64,000 nucleotides of DNA from Pseudarthrobacter sulfonivorans (GCF_014712225.1 NZ_JACXBW010000001.1:431061-495060), one strand, 5' to 3'. Shown: positions 1 through 8,777, numbered from the stretch's first letter. Translations and numbers: made by a program. The notes: a model not told the origin generated them from the letters alone.

Positions 1-49
1 AAGCGCCGTTTTGAGCGCCCAAAAGGGCCGTTACGGAGCAGTGGATGGG
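1..49. repeat. Intergenic palindromic element, family A, copy 1 (cut by the window edge)
   Basis: The arm GTTACGGAGCAGTGGATGGG (30-49) matches the right arm of the intact copy at 18765-18830 with one mismatch. The bases before it carry the same AAAAGGGCC loop core. The element overlaps the last codons and the stop of ackA, so it supplies the PSTAP C-terminus of that protein. The left part is probably outside the window. Confidence 0.75.
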
Positions 50-1197
50 TGGACGACGGCGGCGGTCGCCTCCGCGATGGCCTGTTCCTCGTCGGTGGGC
101 ACCACCAGAACAGGAATTGCCGACTCAGGTGTGGAAATCACGCGCGGTTCCTTGGACCGCTGACTGTTCAGGCCGGCGTCGAGCTCTATGCCCAGCGCGC
201 CCAGCTTGTCCGCCACCAGGGCGCGGAACTGGTACGAATTTTCGCCGATGCCCGCGGTAAATACGAGCGCCTTCGCGCCGCCGACCGCCACGTGATAGCC
301 GCCGATGTACTTGGCCAGCCGGTAGGACGTGACCGCGAGCGCCATGGACGCTTTGGCATCGCCCGCCTCGGAGGCCTCCACAACGGAGCGCATGTCGTTG
401 TTGCCGGCCAGGCCCTTCAGCCCGGATTCACGGTTGAGCATGGTGTCGATGTCCTCCGGCGTCCAGCCGGCCCGCCCGAGGAACACCAGGATGGAGGGAT
501 CCAGGTCGCCCGAGCGGGTGCCCATCACCAGGCCTTCAAGCGGCGTGAAGCCCATGGACGTATCCACGGATTTGCCGCCCCGGATGGCCGTGACGGAGGC
601 GCCGTTCCCGAGGTGGGCGATGACGCCGTCGAACTCGTCCACCGGAACGCCCAGCAGCCCGGCGGCCCGGTGCGTGACGTACTCGTGCGAGGTGCCGTGG
701 AAGCCGTAGCGGCGGATGCCGTGGTTGGTGTACAGCTCGTCGGGGACGGCGTACCGCCAGGCGTGCTCGGGGAGGCTGCGGTGGAAAGCGGTGTCGAACA
801 CGGCAACCTGCGGCAGGTCCGGCCATTTCCTGGTGATGGCGCGGATGCCCAGCACGTTGGCGGGGTTGTGCAGCGGGGCCAGCGGGTTGAGCCGCTCGAT
901 GGCGCGGGTGATCTCGTTGTCGATCAGGACGGGCTCGGCGAACCGCTCCCCGCCGTGCACCACGCGGTGGCCAACAGCGCCCAGCTCAAGGTCGCCGAGT
1001 TCGGCGTGGATGGCCGCGCCCACCTGCTCCAGCGCCTCCGCGTGGTCCCGGGGACCCTCGATTTCGCCGTCGCCATCGCCGCCGTTGCCCATGCCGATCT
1101 TCTCGATCAGCCCTTCGGTCAGCACACTGCCGGCGGCGACATCGCGCACCTGGTACTTGAGCGAGGACGAGCCGGAATTGATGACGAGCACAAGCAT
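31..1197 (-). CDS. ackA: Acetate kinase AckA
   Basis: Converts acetate plus ATP to acetyl phosphate and ADP, the cytosolic partner of Pta in acetate excretion and uptake. The 388 residues are the usual family length. The N-terminus has the ASKHA phosphate-binding pattern VINSGSSSLKY, and the middle carries HRVVHGGE, FDTAFH, YGFHGTSHEYV and GNGASV, all hallmark acetokinase motifs. ATG at 1195-1197 follows a GGAGGC-type ribosome site. Unusually, the gene is separated from pta (6617-8695) by unrelated genes, although both read leftward. The final residues HPSTAP lie inside a palindromic repeat and are probably not ancestral AckA sequence. Confidence 0.97.
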   Translation of the reverse strand: MLVLVINSGSSSLKYQVRDVAAGSVLTEGLIEKIGMGNGGDGDGEIEGPRDHAEALEQVGAAIHAELGDLELGAVGHRVVHGGERFAEPVLIDNEITRAIERLNPLAPLHNPANVLGIRAITRKWPDLPQVAVFDTAFHRSLPEHAWRYAVPDELYTNHGIRRYGFHGTSHEYVTHRAAGLLGVPVDEFDGVIAHLGNGASVTAIRGGKSVDTSMGFTPLEGLVMGTRSGDLDPSILVFLGRAGWTPEDIDTMLNRESGLKGLAGNNDMRSVVEASEAGDAKASMALAVTSYRLAKYIGGYHVAVGGAKALVFTAGIGENSYQFRALVADKLGALGIELDAGLNSQRSKEPRVISTPESAIPVLVVPTDEEQAIAEATAAVVHPSTAP

Positions 1198-1281
1198 GGG
1201 GGCCTCCTGAGCCTTGCTGGCGTGGTTACTGCCACTATATGTACTGCCAGCCCGTGTTGGGCGGGACCACCAGTGGTGATG

Positions 1282-1587
1282 TCAGCCCCCCGCGATGTCC
1301 CGCAGGGTCTGCAGATGCTCTTCCCATGCTGTCCGCCCGGCCGGAGTCACACTCGCCGCGGTCCGCGGCATCTTGCCTGCAAAGCTCTTCCTGATCCTCA
1401 CATAGCCGGCCTTTTCCAGGACGGCCAACTGCTTGCTGAGGACGGAGTCGCTGACCTGGATGGCGTCCCGCAGGTCCTTGAAATCCATCGATTCCGCGCC
1501 GGCCAGGGCGGCCATGATGGAGAACCGGACCGGCGCGTGGATGAGGTCGTTGAGCCGGTGGCGGGGATGGTCCGCGGCCGTGCTCAT
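1282..1587 (-). CDS. Winged-helix transcriptional regulator (HTH_34/ArsR-like)
   Basis: A 101-residue single-domain DNA-binding protein. The middle, FKDLRDAIQVSDSVLSKQLA, is a typical winged-helix recognition region, followed by a wing around YVRIRKSFAGKMPRT and a TPAGR ending common to the PF13601-type group. Its ATG (1585-1587) overlaps the TGA of the upstream membrane protein gene in an ATGA junction, so the two are translationally coupled. A double palindrome at 2072-2104 ahead of the pair is the likely autoregulatory operator. The effector is unknown. The start at 1587 fits the family N-terminus (HPRHRLNDLIHAPVRFSIM). Confidence 0.87.
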   Translation of the reverse strand: MSTAADHPRHRLNDLIHAPVRFSIMAALAGAESMDFKDLRDAIQVSDSVLSKQLAVLEKAGYVRIRKSFAGKMPRTAASVTPAGRTAWEEHLQTLRDIAGG

Positions 1588-2027
1588 GCCCGCAGCTCGC
1601 GGAAGGCCCCTGCCAGGCCCACTCCTGCGAGTACGACGGCGGCGCTTGCGTAATACCAGAGGTTTCCGTCGCGGAAGAGGCTGACTCCCGCCCCCAGTGC
1701 GATGCCGTAGAGAACCATGTAGGCACCCAAAGACGTCAGGAACCGCTTGGTGAATCCGGCCTTGGTGGACCGCTGGAACATGGGCCAGATGCAGGCCGTG
1801 GCCGCGGCCCAGATTCCTACGGCGGCGGCGAGCATGGGCGCACCGTACCCGGTGTGGGACACGATGTGCATGCCGACCATCAGCATGGAGCCCAGGATGG
1901 CGAGGCTGGTGAACACCATGGCAACGGGCCACGCGGCAGCGTTGATGGAGGTGGCACCGATTGACTGCGCCTTCGCCAGGAGCTCCTGCGCCTCGGCAGG
2001 GGTGGGGCTGCGGGTTGCCTCGTCCAT
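1584..2027 (-). CDS. Small membrane protein co-expressed with winged-helix regulator
   Basis: 147 residues starting at ATG 2027 behind GAAAGGCAACC. A short polar N-terminus (MDEATRSPTP) is followed by about four hydrophobic helices: AAAWPVAMVFTSLAILGSML, APMLAAAVGIWAAATACIW, FLTSLGAYMVLYGIALGAGV and WYYASAAVVLAGVGLAGAF. There is no catalytic motif. Membrane protein plus PF13601-type regulator is a pairing often seen in actinobacteria, which suggests that the regulator controls this gene. The function is unknown; transport or signalling are guesses only. Confidence 0.8.
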   Translation of the reverse strand: MDEATRSPTPAEAQELLAKAQSIGATSINAAAWPVAMVFTSLAILGSMLMVGMHIVSHTGYGAPMLAAAVGIWAAATACIWPMFQRSTKAGFTKRFLTSLGAYMVLYGIALGAGVSLFRDGNLWYYASAAVVLAGVGLAGAFRELRA

Positions 2028-2071
2028 GGTGTTGCCTTTCGGTGGCGGTGGCGGTTGCTGCGTCCAGTCTA

Positions 2072-2104
2072 GGAAAGTACTTTCCATTGCGTCAAGTACT
2101 TTCC
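2072..2104. promoter_or_regulatory. Double AAGTACTT operator upstream of the regulator/membrane pair
   Basis: GGAAAGTACTTTCC (2072-2085) is a perfect 14 bp palindrome. A second core, AAGTACTTTCC, begins at 2094, 19 bp further on, close to two helical turns. The sites lie 45-77 bp upstream of the membrane protein start. Position and symmetry fit the operator of the winged-helix protein encoded downstream (inferred). Confidence 0.65.
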
Positions 2105-2194
2105 ACACCGCGTTACGTCAGCGGCCCGTTGCGTCAGCGGCCCGAGCCTGCATAGAGTCGGCGGACACGTTGCACTACGCAGAGAGGGACTTCC

Positions 2195-2464
2195 ATGCCG
2201 AACGACACCACTCAGCCCGACAACTCCAACCCGGACGCCGAGACCGCGGATTCCGCCAACACCGGCGGAACGCAGGACCCCACCGGCGTTGAAGGCGCCA
2301 ACCCGGCCCTGGACGACACCGGAAAGCCCAAAGCCGCGGAAGTGGGCGATGCCGCGGAACAGCCAGAAGATCCGCAGAACCTGGACCTCACGCCCGAAGG
2401 CCTGTCCGATGAGCCGGCCAAGCAGGAGGACCCGGACAGCCTGGCCAAGCCAGAGAACAGCTAG
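2195..2464 (+). CDS. Small acidic, probably disordered protein
   Basis: 89 residues, very rich in Asp, Glu, Asn, Pro and Ala with no hydrophobic core, so it is probably disordered and cytosolic. A good ribosome site (AGAGAGGGA, 6 bases before ATG) supports it as a real gene. Codon third positions are GC-rich, as in neighbouring genes. I recognise no domain. Similar short acidic proteins are frequent in Arthrobacter relatives, but their role is unknown. It diverges from the membrane/regulator pair and is followed by a palindromic element at 2491-2547. Confidence 0.7.
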   Translation: MPNDTTQPDNSNPDAETADSANTGGTQDPTGVEGANPALDDTGKPKAAEVGDAAEQPEDPQNLDLTPEGLSDEPAKQEDPDSLAKPENS

Positions 2465-2490
2465 GGCCTCTAACCTCCACTGATCTTCCC

Positions 2491-2547
2491 CGAGATGGCA
2501 TTTCGCGGCATTGTCTTCGCCGAACGTTGCCGCGAAGTACCATCTCG
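2491..2547. repeat. Intergenic palindromic element, family E
   Basis: Arms CGAGATGGCATTTCGCGGCA (2491-2510) and its near complement at 2528-2547 match at 18 of 20 positions around a 17 base loop. It lies between convergent genes, 27 bp after the stop of the acidic protein. There is no T-tract, so it is not a classical terminator. Confidence 0.7.
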
Positions 2548-2583
2548 TTGCTCACCGTCCCGGACTTTGGCCTTCGCATCCGC

Positions 2584-2829
2584 TCAGTCCACGGCTTCCA
2601 GGGGCTCCACCGCCTCCACCGAGATCAGCACAATCCCGAGGTCCCGGACCTTTGTGAGCACGCCAAACAGCGCTGCCTGATCCGGGACGACACCGCAGAG
2701 TTTGGTGGTGCCGTCGCCTTCCTGGCTCAGCGCGAGGTCATCGAACCAGGCCGACCAGCGCTGGTCCAAGTGCCCGCCGATACGGATTTCGTATCGGGTG
2801 GGCACCTCATGCTTTGGGGACGCTGTCAT
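2584..2829 (-). CDS. Conserved small hypothetical protein
   Basis: 81 residues with the pattern RYEIRIGGHLDQRWSAWFDD near the N-terminus and a C-terminal LFGVLTKVRDLGIVLISVEA segment, predicted as a small alpha/beta fold. Proteins of this type often accompany membrane proteins or regulators in actinobacteria, and I know no function. It lies 31 bp downstream of the membrane protein at 2861-3550 and shares its strand, so the two are probably co-transcribed. The ribosome site is weak, so translation may depend on the upstream gene. Confidence 0.75.
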   Translation of the reverse strand: MTASPKHEVPTRYEIRIGGHLDQRWSAWFDDLALSQEGDGTTKLCGVVPDQAALFGVLTKVRDLGIVLISVEAVEPLEAVD

Positions 2830-2860
2830 GATGCACCGGCTCGCTCGGCCGTCCGGATGC

Positions 2861-3550
2861 TCACTTGGCTCGTTCCGGCTGGACCGGGGAACCTTCCCTG
2901 CCGGATACCGGCAGGGAAGCCGCCGGGCGGAGGCCGCTCCACAGGGAATACCCGAGGCCGATCAGTGCCACGCCGATGGGCACGGCGAACAGCCTGTCGT
3001 TTATTTGCGGCAGCAGCGGGAGGAAGAGGGTTGCCACGGACCCGGCGGCGAGCAGCGCCGCGGCCCACCGGGCAAGCACCTTGGCGCGGAACAGTGCGAT
3101 CCCGAAGACCAGCCCGCCACCAAGGAACGTGACCGCCGACGCGAGGTTGAGGACGAACATCAGGCCGATGTCGCCGCTGACGGGATCCCCCATGACCGTG
3201 GCGAAGACGTCGTTGACGTACCTGGGCGTGGTGCGGGCAATGGTCGGCAGGACAACCGCCCCGATGACTTCGACGCTGAACATGATGAGGTAGCCGGCGC
3301 CAAAGATGAGGTAGCCGATCAGCCCGAGCACCCCGGCCTGGGTCACCTGGCGGAGGTACATGCCGGTGACGCCGACGAGCGCCAGGCCGGACATCAGCAC
3401 CTTCAGGGATTGGCGGAGCGTGTACTCCGTGGTGGTGGCGAACTCTGCATCCAGGTGGGGGTGGTTGATCTGGACGCCGATGAACAGCAGGCCCGCGGCG
3501 GCTGCGGACAGCCCTGCCCAGCGGGTGAGTTTGGTGGTGGTGATGGACAT
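2861..3550 (-). CDS. DUF4386-like integral membrane protein
   Basis: 229 residues with about six hydrophobic helices, beginning at LTRWAGLSAAAAGLLFIGVQ and ending around IGVALIGLGYSLWSGL. The ATG at 3550 follows GGGAGCCGGAG. The arrangement of helices and the loop containing NHPHLDAEF resemble DUF4386-type proteins, whose function is unknown. It lies 150 bp downstream of the large LuxR regulator and upstream of the 81-residue gene. The three may form a regulated unit (inferred from strand and spacing). Confidence 0.75.
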   Translation of the reverse strand: MSITTTKLTRWAGLSAAAAGLLFIGVQINHPHLDAEFATTTEYTLRQSLKVLMSGLALVGVTGMYLRQVTQAGVLGLIGYLIFGAGYLIMFSVEVIGAVVLPTIARTTPRYVNDVFATVMGDPVSGDIGLMFVLNLASAVTFLGGGLVFGIALFRAKVLARWAAALLAAGSVATLFLPLLPQINDRLFAVPIGVALIGLGYSLWSGLRPAASLPVSGREGSPVQPERAK

Positions 3551-3701
3551 CTCCGGCTCCCTGACTTGTTGGTTGCAGCAGCGTGGCGCTGCCGGATAAC
3601 TCCAAGGTAGGGACAGGCGGGGTGAGCGGGCGTCACACCATGATGTGACCGGGAGGGTGAATCTCCTCAGGCCGCGGCCGGGGCGTGAACGGGCGGGCCG
3701 G

Positions 3702-6458
3702 TTACAGCAGGCCGCGGTCGCGCGCGCGGCTGACCGCAGCCCGGCGGCTGGAGACGCCGAGCTTGGTGAAGATGTGTTTGGTGTGTGTGCGCAGCGTGTT
3801 GTGCGAAATGAACAGCGCGCGGGCGATCTCCGGACCGCTCAGTTCACCGTCGAGGAGCCGCAGGACCTGGAGTTCCCGCTCGCTCAGGGGGTCAACGTCC
3901 GACGCCGGATGCTCACCCTGGTGCCCCGGTGCCCGGTGCGCGGGTGTCGTGAGCGCAGGTGCTGGGTGCGGGGGCGCGCCCAAGGTGAGGAGACGTTGTG
4001 CGTGGGCGGCAGCGCCGCCGTCGTGCGTTGCGTCATGCGCAGGGTCGCGCGTGACTGCTCGAAGCAACTCGATCATGGGCTGCCCTTCGTCCAGGAACAG
4101 CCGCACATGTTCTTCCGGTTCGGGCGGTCCGGCAAGCGCAGCACAGAGCTCCACATGTGCTTGGCGGTGCCGGCCCAACGCCTCGTAGGCGAGAGCCTGG
4201 AGCATGCGGATTTCCGCCACACTGCCCTCCCGTCCGGACGCGGTGGCGCTGGCGAGCAAGCGGTCCAGCAGGCCCATCACGCCGTGGGCGGCGTCCCCGT
4301 CCGGCCGGGCCCGCTGTTGGGCAATCAGCAGCCGGACCAGGGTGAGGTGGTTGTACTCCTGCATATAGCTGGCCTCGTCTGAGACGGATGCACCCGCAGC
4401 ATGTGCCCAGCCGGCGCCGCCGGACAAGTTGCCCCGGCGCACCCACGCCCGCGCTTTGATGGCCGGAACGGGGCGTACCTCGGGGAAAAACCCGGGACGG
4501 AAAAGCTGCTCCGCCTGATCCAGGAAGTTGACGGCGGTGTCCGGGTCGCCCTCGTCCTCGGCCACGAGCGCGCTCGCAACGAACCACCGGTAGCGGCTCT
4601 CGGTCATGGGCCCTTTGTGGACGAATTCCGCGGCGGCCTCGAGGTGGTTCCTGGCGCCGCCGAGGTCCCCGCCCTGCCGGCAGATCTCGCTGAGTGCCAC
4701 GTGCAGCTCGGCGCTTGCCCGCAGCATCGAGGCTCCTCCGGCGTCAGCTTGCTGCAGGGCACGCTCACTGATTCGGCGCGCCTCGCCGGGCCGGCCGGCA
4801 GCCAGCCACATGTCCGCGAGGATGACGGTGCTGCTGAGCTCGTCCAGCAAGTTTCCGGCTGCGTGCAGGCTGGCAACGGCCTCCGTGAAGGTCTGCAGCG
4901 CTTCCGTCACATCGCCCTCCGCCCAGGCTGCCAGCCCCAGGAAGGCGCCCGCTGCGCCGCGCGCAAAGTGGTGGTCCGGCGCCGCCAGCTCGAGGGCCCT
5001 CCGTGCGTGGGCCGACGTGCCGGCCACATCGCCCATTGCCTGCGCCAGCGAGGCACGGTACATCGCGATGGTGGCCGGCAGCATCCGGAGTTCCTCGACG
5101 GCAGGCCCCTCAGGTCCGGCAGACGCCGCCGCGCGCTCCGCGTCGTCGAACCGCTGCTCCACGCCGGCGAGGTCACCAGCCGCCATCAGCATCCCGCCGT
5201 AGAAGACACTCAGCAACGGACTGCGCCGGATGGCGGCGTCCGGCAGTGCCTTCAGCCAGCCGAACAGCACGGCGTCCTGGCGGTTGCGCCGGAGCACCGG
5301 CACGGCCAGTTCCGCCAGGTGGGCTGCGCGGTCAAAGTCACGGCCCCCCAGGGCGTGCCGGACAGCGTCCTCAACATGTCCATGGGACTCATACCAGCGA
5401 CTGGCACGCTGATGCAGCAGCGGAATCCGGCCGGGTTCCTCGCCGAGGAGGCGGCCGCGCAGGACGTCGGCAAAGAGGTGGTGGTAGCGGTACCACTCGC
5501 GCTGGTTGTCCAGCGGGACGACAAAAAGATTGGCGTGTTCCAGGGTCAGGAGCATGGTGCTGCCGTCGTTACGGCCAGTGACGGCATCGCAGAGCGGGCC
5601 GGTGAGCCGGTCGAGGACGGCTGTGTGGAGCAGGAAGCTCCTTACTGCGTCCGGCTGGTGCTCAAGCACTTCCTCCACGAGGTAGTCCACGATGTAGCGG
5701 TCGTTCCCGGCAAAGCGTTCGATGAATCCGGCGGTGTCGCCGCGCCCCTCGAGCGAAAGCGCGGCGAGCTGGAGCGCGGCAACCCATCCCTCGGTCCTTT
5801 GGTCCAGCGTGGCGACCTGCTCTGCCGCCAGGTCCAGTCCCGCCACGTCATTGAGGTAGGCCGCGGTCTCGTCGGGGGTAAACCGGAGGTCGGCGGCACG
5901 GATTTCCACCAGCTCTCCCCTGACCCGCCACCGGGACAGCGGCAGGTCAGGGTCCGATCTCGTGCTCACCACAACATGGACCTGCGGTGGAAGGTGCTCC
6001 AGGAAGTAGGCCATGCCGGCGCCGATCGCCTGGCTGTCCACCGTGTGGTAATCGTCCAGGACCAGCCACACATCCTGGGGCACCGCGTCTTCGGACACCG
6101 CCGCGAGGTCGTTCACGAGGGCGGTGAGGACAAGCTCGTGTGCCGGCGGCGCTGACCCGAGGAGTTCCAGCGCCCCGGCACCAACTCCCGGCACCGCGGT
6201 TCGGAGCGCGGCAACCACGTAGCTCCAGAACGTGACCGGCTCGCTGTCCGCCGGATCCAGCGACAGCCACGCCACGCGCCGGTCCTGGGCAGCGGAGTCG
6301 CTTACCCAGTCAGCGAGCAGGGCCGTCTTTCCGAACCCCGCCGGGGCGGACACAAGCGTCAGTCCGGACTCCGCGCCGAGGCGCAGCTTCTCCCGCAGCC
6401 GGGGGCGTGGCACAAACCCCCGGCGCGGCGCGGGGACATACAGCTTGGTGGCAATCAT
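3702..6458 (-). CDS. MalT-type LuxR-family ATP-dependent regulator
   Basis: About 918 residues, typical of large LAL/MalT regulators. The N-terminal signal-transduction NTPase has Walker A APAGFGKTALLADW (about residues 40-53) and a Walker B-like WLVLDDYHT. A TPR-like alpha-solenoid occupies the middle. The C-terminus is a LuxR helix-turn-helix, LSERELQVLRLLDGELSG through LGVSSRRAAVSRARDRGLL. Such proteins activate transcription after binding a small ligand and ATP. I chose ATG 6458 because family members start with ATKLYVP; in-frame GTG codons at 6470 (close behind GGGAG) and 6503 are alternatives. The probable targets are the membrane protein genes just downstream. Confidence 0.9.
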   Translation of the reverse strand: MIATKLYVPAPRRGFVPRPRLREKLRLGAESGLTLVSAPAGFGKTALLADWVSDSAAQDRRVAWLSLDPADSEPVTFWSYVVAALRTAVPGVGAGALELLGSAPPAHELVLTALVNDLAAVSEDAVPQDVWLVLDDYHTVDSQAIGAGMAYFLEHLPPQVHVVVSTRSDPDLPLSRWRVRGELVEIRAADLRFTPDETAAYLNDVAGLDLAAEQVATLDQRTEGWVAALQLAALSLEGRGDTAGFIERFAGNDRYIVDYLVEEVLEHQPDAVRSFLLHTAVLDRLTGPLCDAVTGRNDGSTMLLTLEHANLFVVPLDNQREWYRYHHLFADVLRGRLLGEEPGRIPLLHQRASRWYESHGHVEDAVRHALGGRDFDRAAHLAELAVPVLRRNRQDAVLFGWLKALPDAAIRRSPLLSVFYGGMLMAAGDLAGVEQRFDDAERAAASAGPEGPAVEELRMLPATIAMYRASLAQAMGDVAGTSAHARRALELAAPDHHFARGAAGAFLGLAAWAEGDVTEALQTFTEAVASLHAAGNLLDELSSTVILADMWLAAGRPGEARRISERALQQADAGGASMLRASAELHVALSEICRQGGDLGGARNHLEAAAEFVHKGPMTESRYRWFVASALVAEDEGDPDTAVNFLDQAEQLFRPGFFPEVRPVPAIKARAWVRRGNLSGGAGWAHAAGASVSDEASYMQEYNHLTLVRLLIAQQRARPDGDAAHGVMGLLDRLLASATASGREGSVAEIRMLQALAYEALGRHRQAHVELCAALAGPPEPEEHVRLFLDEGQPMIELLRAVTRDPAHDATHDGGAAAHAQRLLTLGAPPHPAPALTTPAHRAPGHQGEHPASDVDPLSERELQVLRLLDGELSGPEIARALFISHNTLRTHTKHIFTKLGVSSRRAAVSRARDRGLL

Positions 6459-6553
6459 CGAACGTTTCACGTTCTCCCGTTCCAGCCTCGGCGACGGCGG
6501 CACCCAGCCAGGTGCCGCCGTCGGACGTTTGGGCCTGTAAAACCCCTAACCCC

Positions 6554-6614
6554 AACGCGGGGTCACTCAATGCCCAAAAATCCCTCCGGAAGGGGCATTA
6601 CGTGACCCCGCGTT
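6554..6614. repeat. Intergenic palindromic element, family D
   Basis: Arms AACGCGGGGTCAC + AATGCCC (6554-6575) and GGGCATT + GTGACCCCGCGTT (6593-6614) pair with only a 2 base bulge around a 17 base loop. The element begins two bases after the pta stop codon. It could fold as a transcript hairpin but lacks a T-tract. Confidence 0.75.
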
Positions 6615-6616
6615 GC

Positions 6617-8695
6617 TTACGGAACCGGCACCTGCGCCTGGATGGCCGTGATGGCCACGGTGTTCACGATGTCCTCCACGGTGCAGCCGCGGGACAGGTC
6701 GTTGACCGGCTTGCGGAGCCCCTGCAGGACAGGCCCGACAGCGACCGCCCCCGAGCTCTGCTGCACCGCCTTGTACGTGTTGTTGCCGGTGTTCAGGTCC
6801 GGGAAGATGAACACGGTGGCCTGCCCCGCCACGGACGAACCCGGCATTTTGGACTCCGCGATGGACGCGTCCACGGCGGCGTCGTACTGGATGGGACCTT
6901 CGACGGCGAGATCCGGGCGGCGCGCGCGGACCAGTTCGGTGGCCTGCCGGACTTCGTCCACGGCCTCGCCGGAGCCCGAGCCGCCGGTGGAGTAGGACAG
7001 CATGGCCACCCGGGGCTCCACGCCGAACTGCGCGGCCGTCTCTGCCGAAGCCAGGGCGATGTCCGCCAGCTGCTCAACGTTGGGGTCCGGGTTCACGGCG
7101 CAGTCACCATAGACCAGCACGCGGTCCGGCATCAGCATCAGGAACACCGAGGAGACGATCTTGACGCCGTCGCGGGTCTTCACGAACTCCAGCGCGGGCC
7201 GGATGGTGTGCGCGGTGGTGTGCGCGGCGCCGGAGACCATGCCGTCCACCACGCCCAGCTGGACCATCATGGTGCCGAAGTAGCTGCCGTCCTGCATGGT
7301 CTCCAGCGCCTTGGGCAGATCCACGCCCTTGTGCGCCCGCAGCCCGGCGTACTTCTCGGCAAACTTCTGGCGCAGCTCTGACGTGGCCGGATCCACGATA
7401 TTGATTCCGGACAGGTCGATGCCGTTGGCCGCGGCCAGCTCGCGGACGTCCGATTCGGGCCCCAGCAGGGTGAGGTCGCAGACGTCGCGGCGGTGGAGGA
7501 TTTCGGCGGCGCGCAGGATCCGCACGTCAGTTCCCTCCGGCAGCACCACGTGCCGGCGCTGCCCGCGGGCCCGTTCGATGAGCTCGTGCAGGAAACGCAG
7601 GGGGGTCATCCGTTCCAGGCGGGGCAGGTGGAGACGTTCCACCAGTTCGGCCTCATCCACGCGCTTGGACCAGAGGCCCAGGGCCGAGGCCACCTTGCGG
7701 CGGTGCCCGGACCAGATTTCGCTGCGGACCTCGGAGACGCGCTTGGCCGTCATGTATGTGTCCTCCCGGGAGGCAAAGACGGGGAAGGGAGACTGGGCCA
7801 GGAGGGGGAGGATGTTGGCGTCCGGGGCGAGGCCGCCGGTGAGGATCAGCGCGGACGGCACCGGAAATTCCGGTGAGAACGACGACGCCAGGCAGGCCAC
7901 CATCACGTCCGCCCTGTCGCCGGGGACGATCACCAGGGCACCCTCGTCCAGGACGTTCAGGAAGTTGCCCACGTTCATGGCCGCGACCTTGATGTCCTTC
8001 ACGTCGCGTTCCATGTCCGCACGGCCGGCGATCTGCCGCACGCCCAGGGCCGCGGCCACCTCGCCGGTGGTGGGCCGGGCGATCTCCTCCAGCTCGGGCA
8101 GGACGTAGACCGGCCGGCCGGAGGCGCCCACCGTCACCTCGGCGGCGATCCTGTCCACGAGTTCCGGATCGGCGCGGTTCACCATGATGGCCAGCAGCGC
8201 GCACTTCTCCGCGATCAGCTCCTTGCGGGCAACCTCGACGGCGGCGGCCGCCTCCGCCACGCTGAGCCCCTTTGCGCCGACCACGGCGACCACCGGGGCG
8301 GCGAGGTTGTTTGCCAGCCGGGCGTTGAGGTCAAACTCGACGGCGGCGTCCTGGCCGGTCAGGTCCGTTCCCTCCACGATCACCACGTCGCAGTACTTGG
8401 CGATCTCGGCGAAGATCTCCACGCAGCGGGCGTCGATCTCGGCCCGTTTTCCGTCTGCGAGGAGGGCGCGCACCTCGCCGGACGTCAGGCCGCCGCGGCA
8501 CCGGTCGTCGTCGAGCCCGAAACGCGCTTTCATCAGGGCCACCATCGGGTCGTCCGCCGCGTCCGGGCCGTGGACCACCGGCTTGAAGAAACCGATCCGG
8601 TCCGCGTGCCGGTGAAGTGTGTCCGCGAGGCCCAGGGCGACAAGCGATTTGCCCGAGCCCGGAGTGGTTGCGCTGACGTAAATGCCTTTGGCCAT
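6617..8695 (-). CDS. pta: Phosphate acetyltransferase (long form)
   Basis: Interconverts acetyl-CoA plus phosphate and acetyl phosphate plus CoA, feeding AckA. The 692 residues match the long multi-domain form. An N-terminal dethiobiotin-synthetase-like P-loop domain (SATTPGSGKSLVALGLADTL) is followed by a DRTGG regulatory domain (about 220-330) and a C-terminal catalytic PTA_PTB domain from about 370 (RHVVLPEGTDVRILRAAE, and the later SYSTGGSGSGE and FPDLNTGNNTYKAVQ). The ATG at 8695 follows AAAGGGCGG. The stop is directly abutted by a family D palindrome. AckA is 5.4 kb downstream on the same strand, not adjacent. Confidence 0.97.
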   Translation of the reverse strand: MAKGIYVSATTPGSGKSLVALGLADTLHRHADRIGFFKPVVHGPDAADDPMVALMKARFGLDDDRCRGGLTSGEVRALLADGKRAEIDARCVEIFAEIAKYCDVVIVEGTDLTGQDAAVEFDLNARLANNLAAPVVAVVGAKGLSVAEAAAAVEVARKELIAEKCALLAIMVNRADPELVDRIAAEVTVGASGRPVYVLPELEEIARPTTGEVAAALGVRQIAGRADMERDVKDIKVAAMNVGNFLNVLDEGALVIVPGDRADVMVACLASSFSPEFPVPSALILTGGLAPDANILPLLAQSPFPVFASREDTYMTAKRVSEVRSEIWSGHRRKVASALGLWSKRVDEAELVERLHLPRLERMTPLRFLHELIERARGQRRHVVLPEGTDVRILRAAEILHRRDVCDLTLLGPESDVRELAAANGIDLSGINIVDPATSELRQKFAEKYAGLRAHKGVDLPKALETMQDGSYFGTMMVQLGVVDGMVSGAAHTTAHTIRPALEFVKTRDGVKIVSSVFLMLMPDRVLVYGDCAVNPDPNVEQLADIALASAETAAQFGVEPRVAMLSYSTGGSGSGEAVDEVRQATELVRARRPDLAVEGPIQYDAAVDASIAESKMPGSSVAGQATVFIFPDLNTGNNTYKAVQQSSGAVAVGPVLQGLRKPVNDLSRGCTVEDIVNTVAITAIQAQVPVP

Positions 8696-8777
8696 GGTCC
8701 GCCCTTTGCTGTGCTGGTGCAGGTACCAACCATCCTTGCACTTGAGAGGGCGGCACAGGTCAACCCATCCAGGACAA

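Noticed and set aside
2702..3610. 302-codon open frame on the plus strand
   Set aside because: Shadow of the DUF4386-like gene and its small neighbour; composition is Arg/Gly/Asp/Ala/Gln with no recognisable fold.
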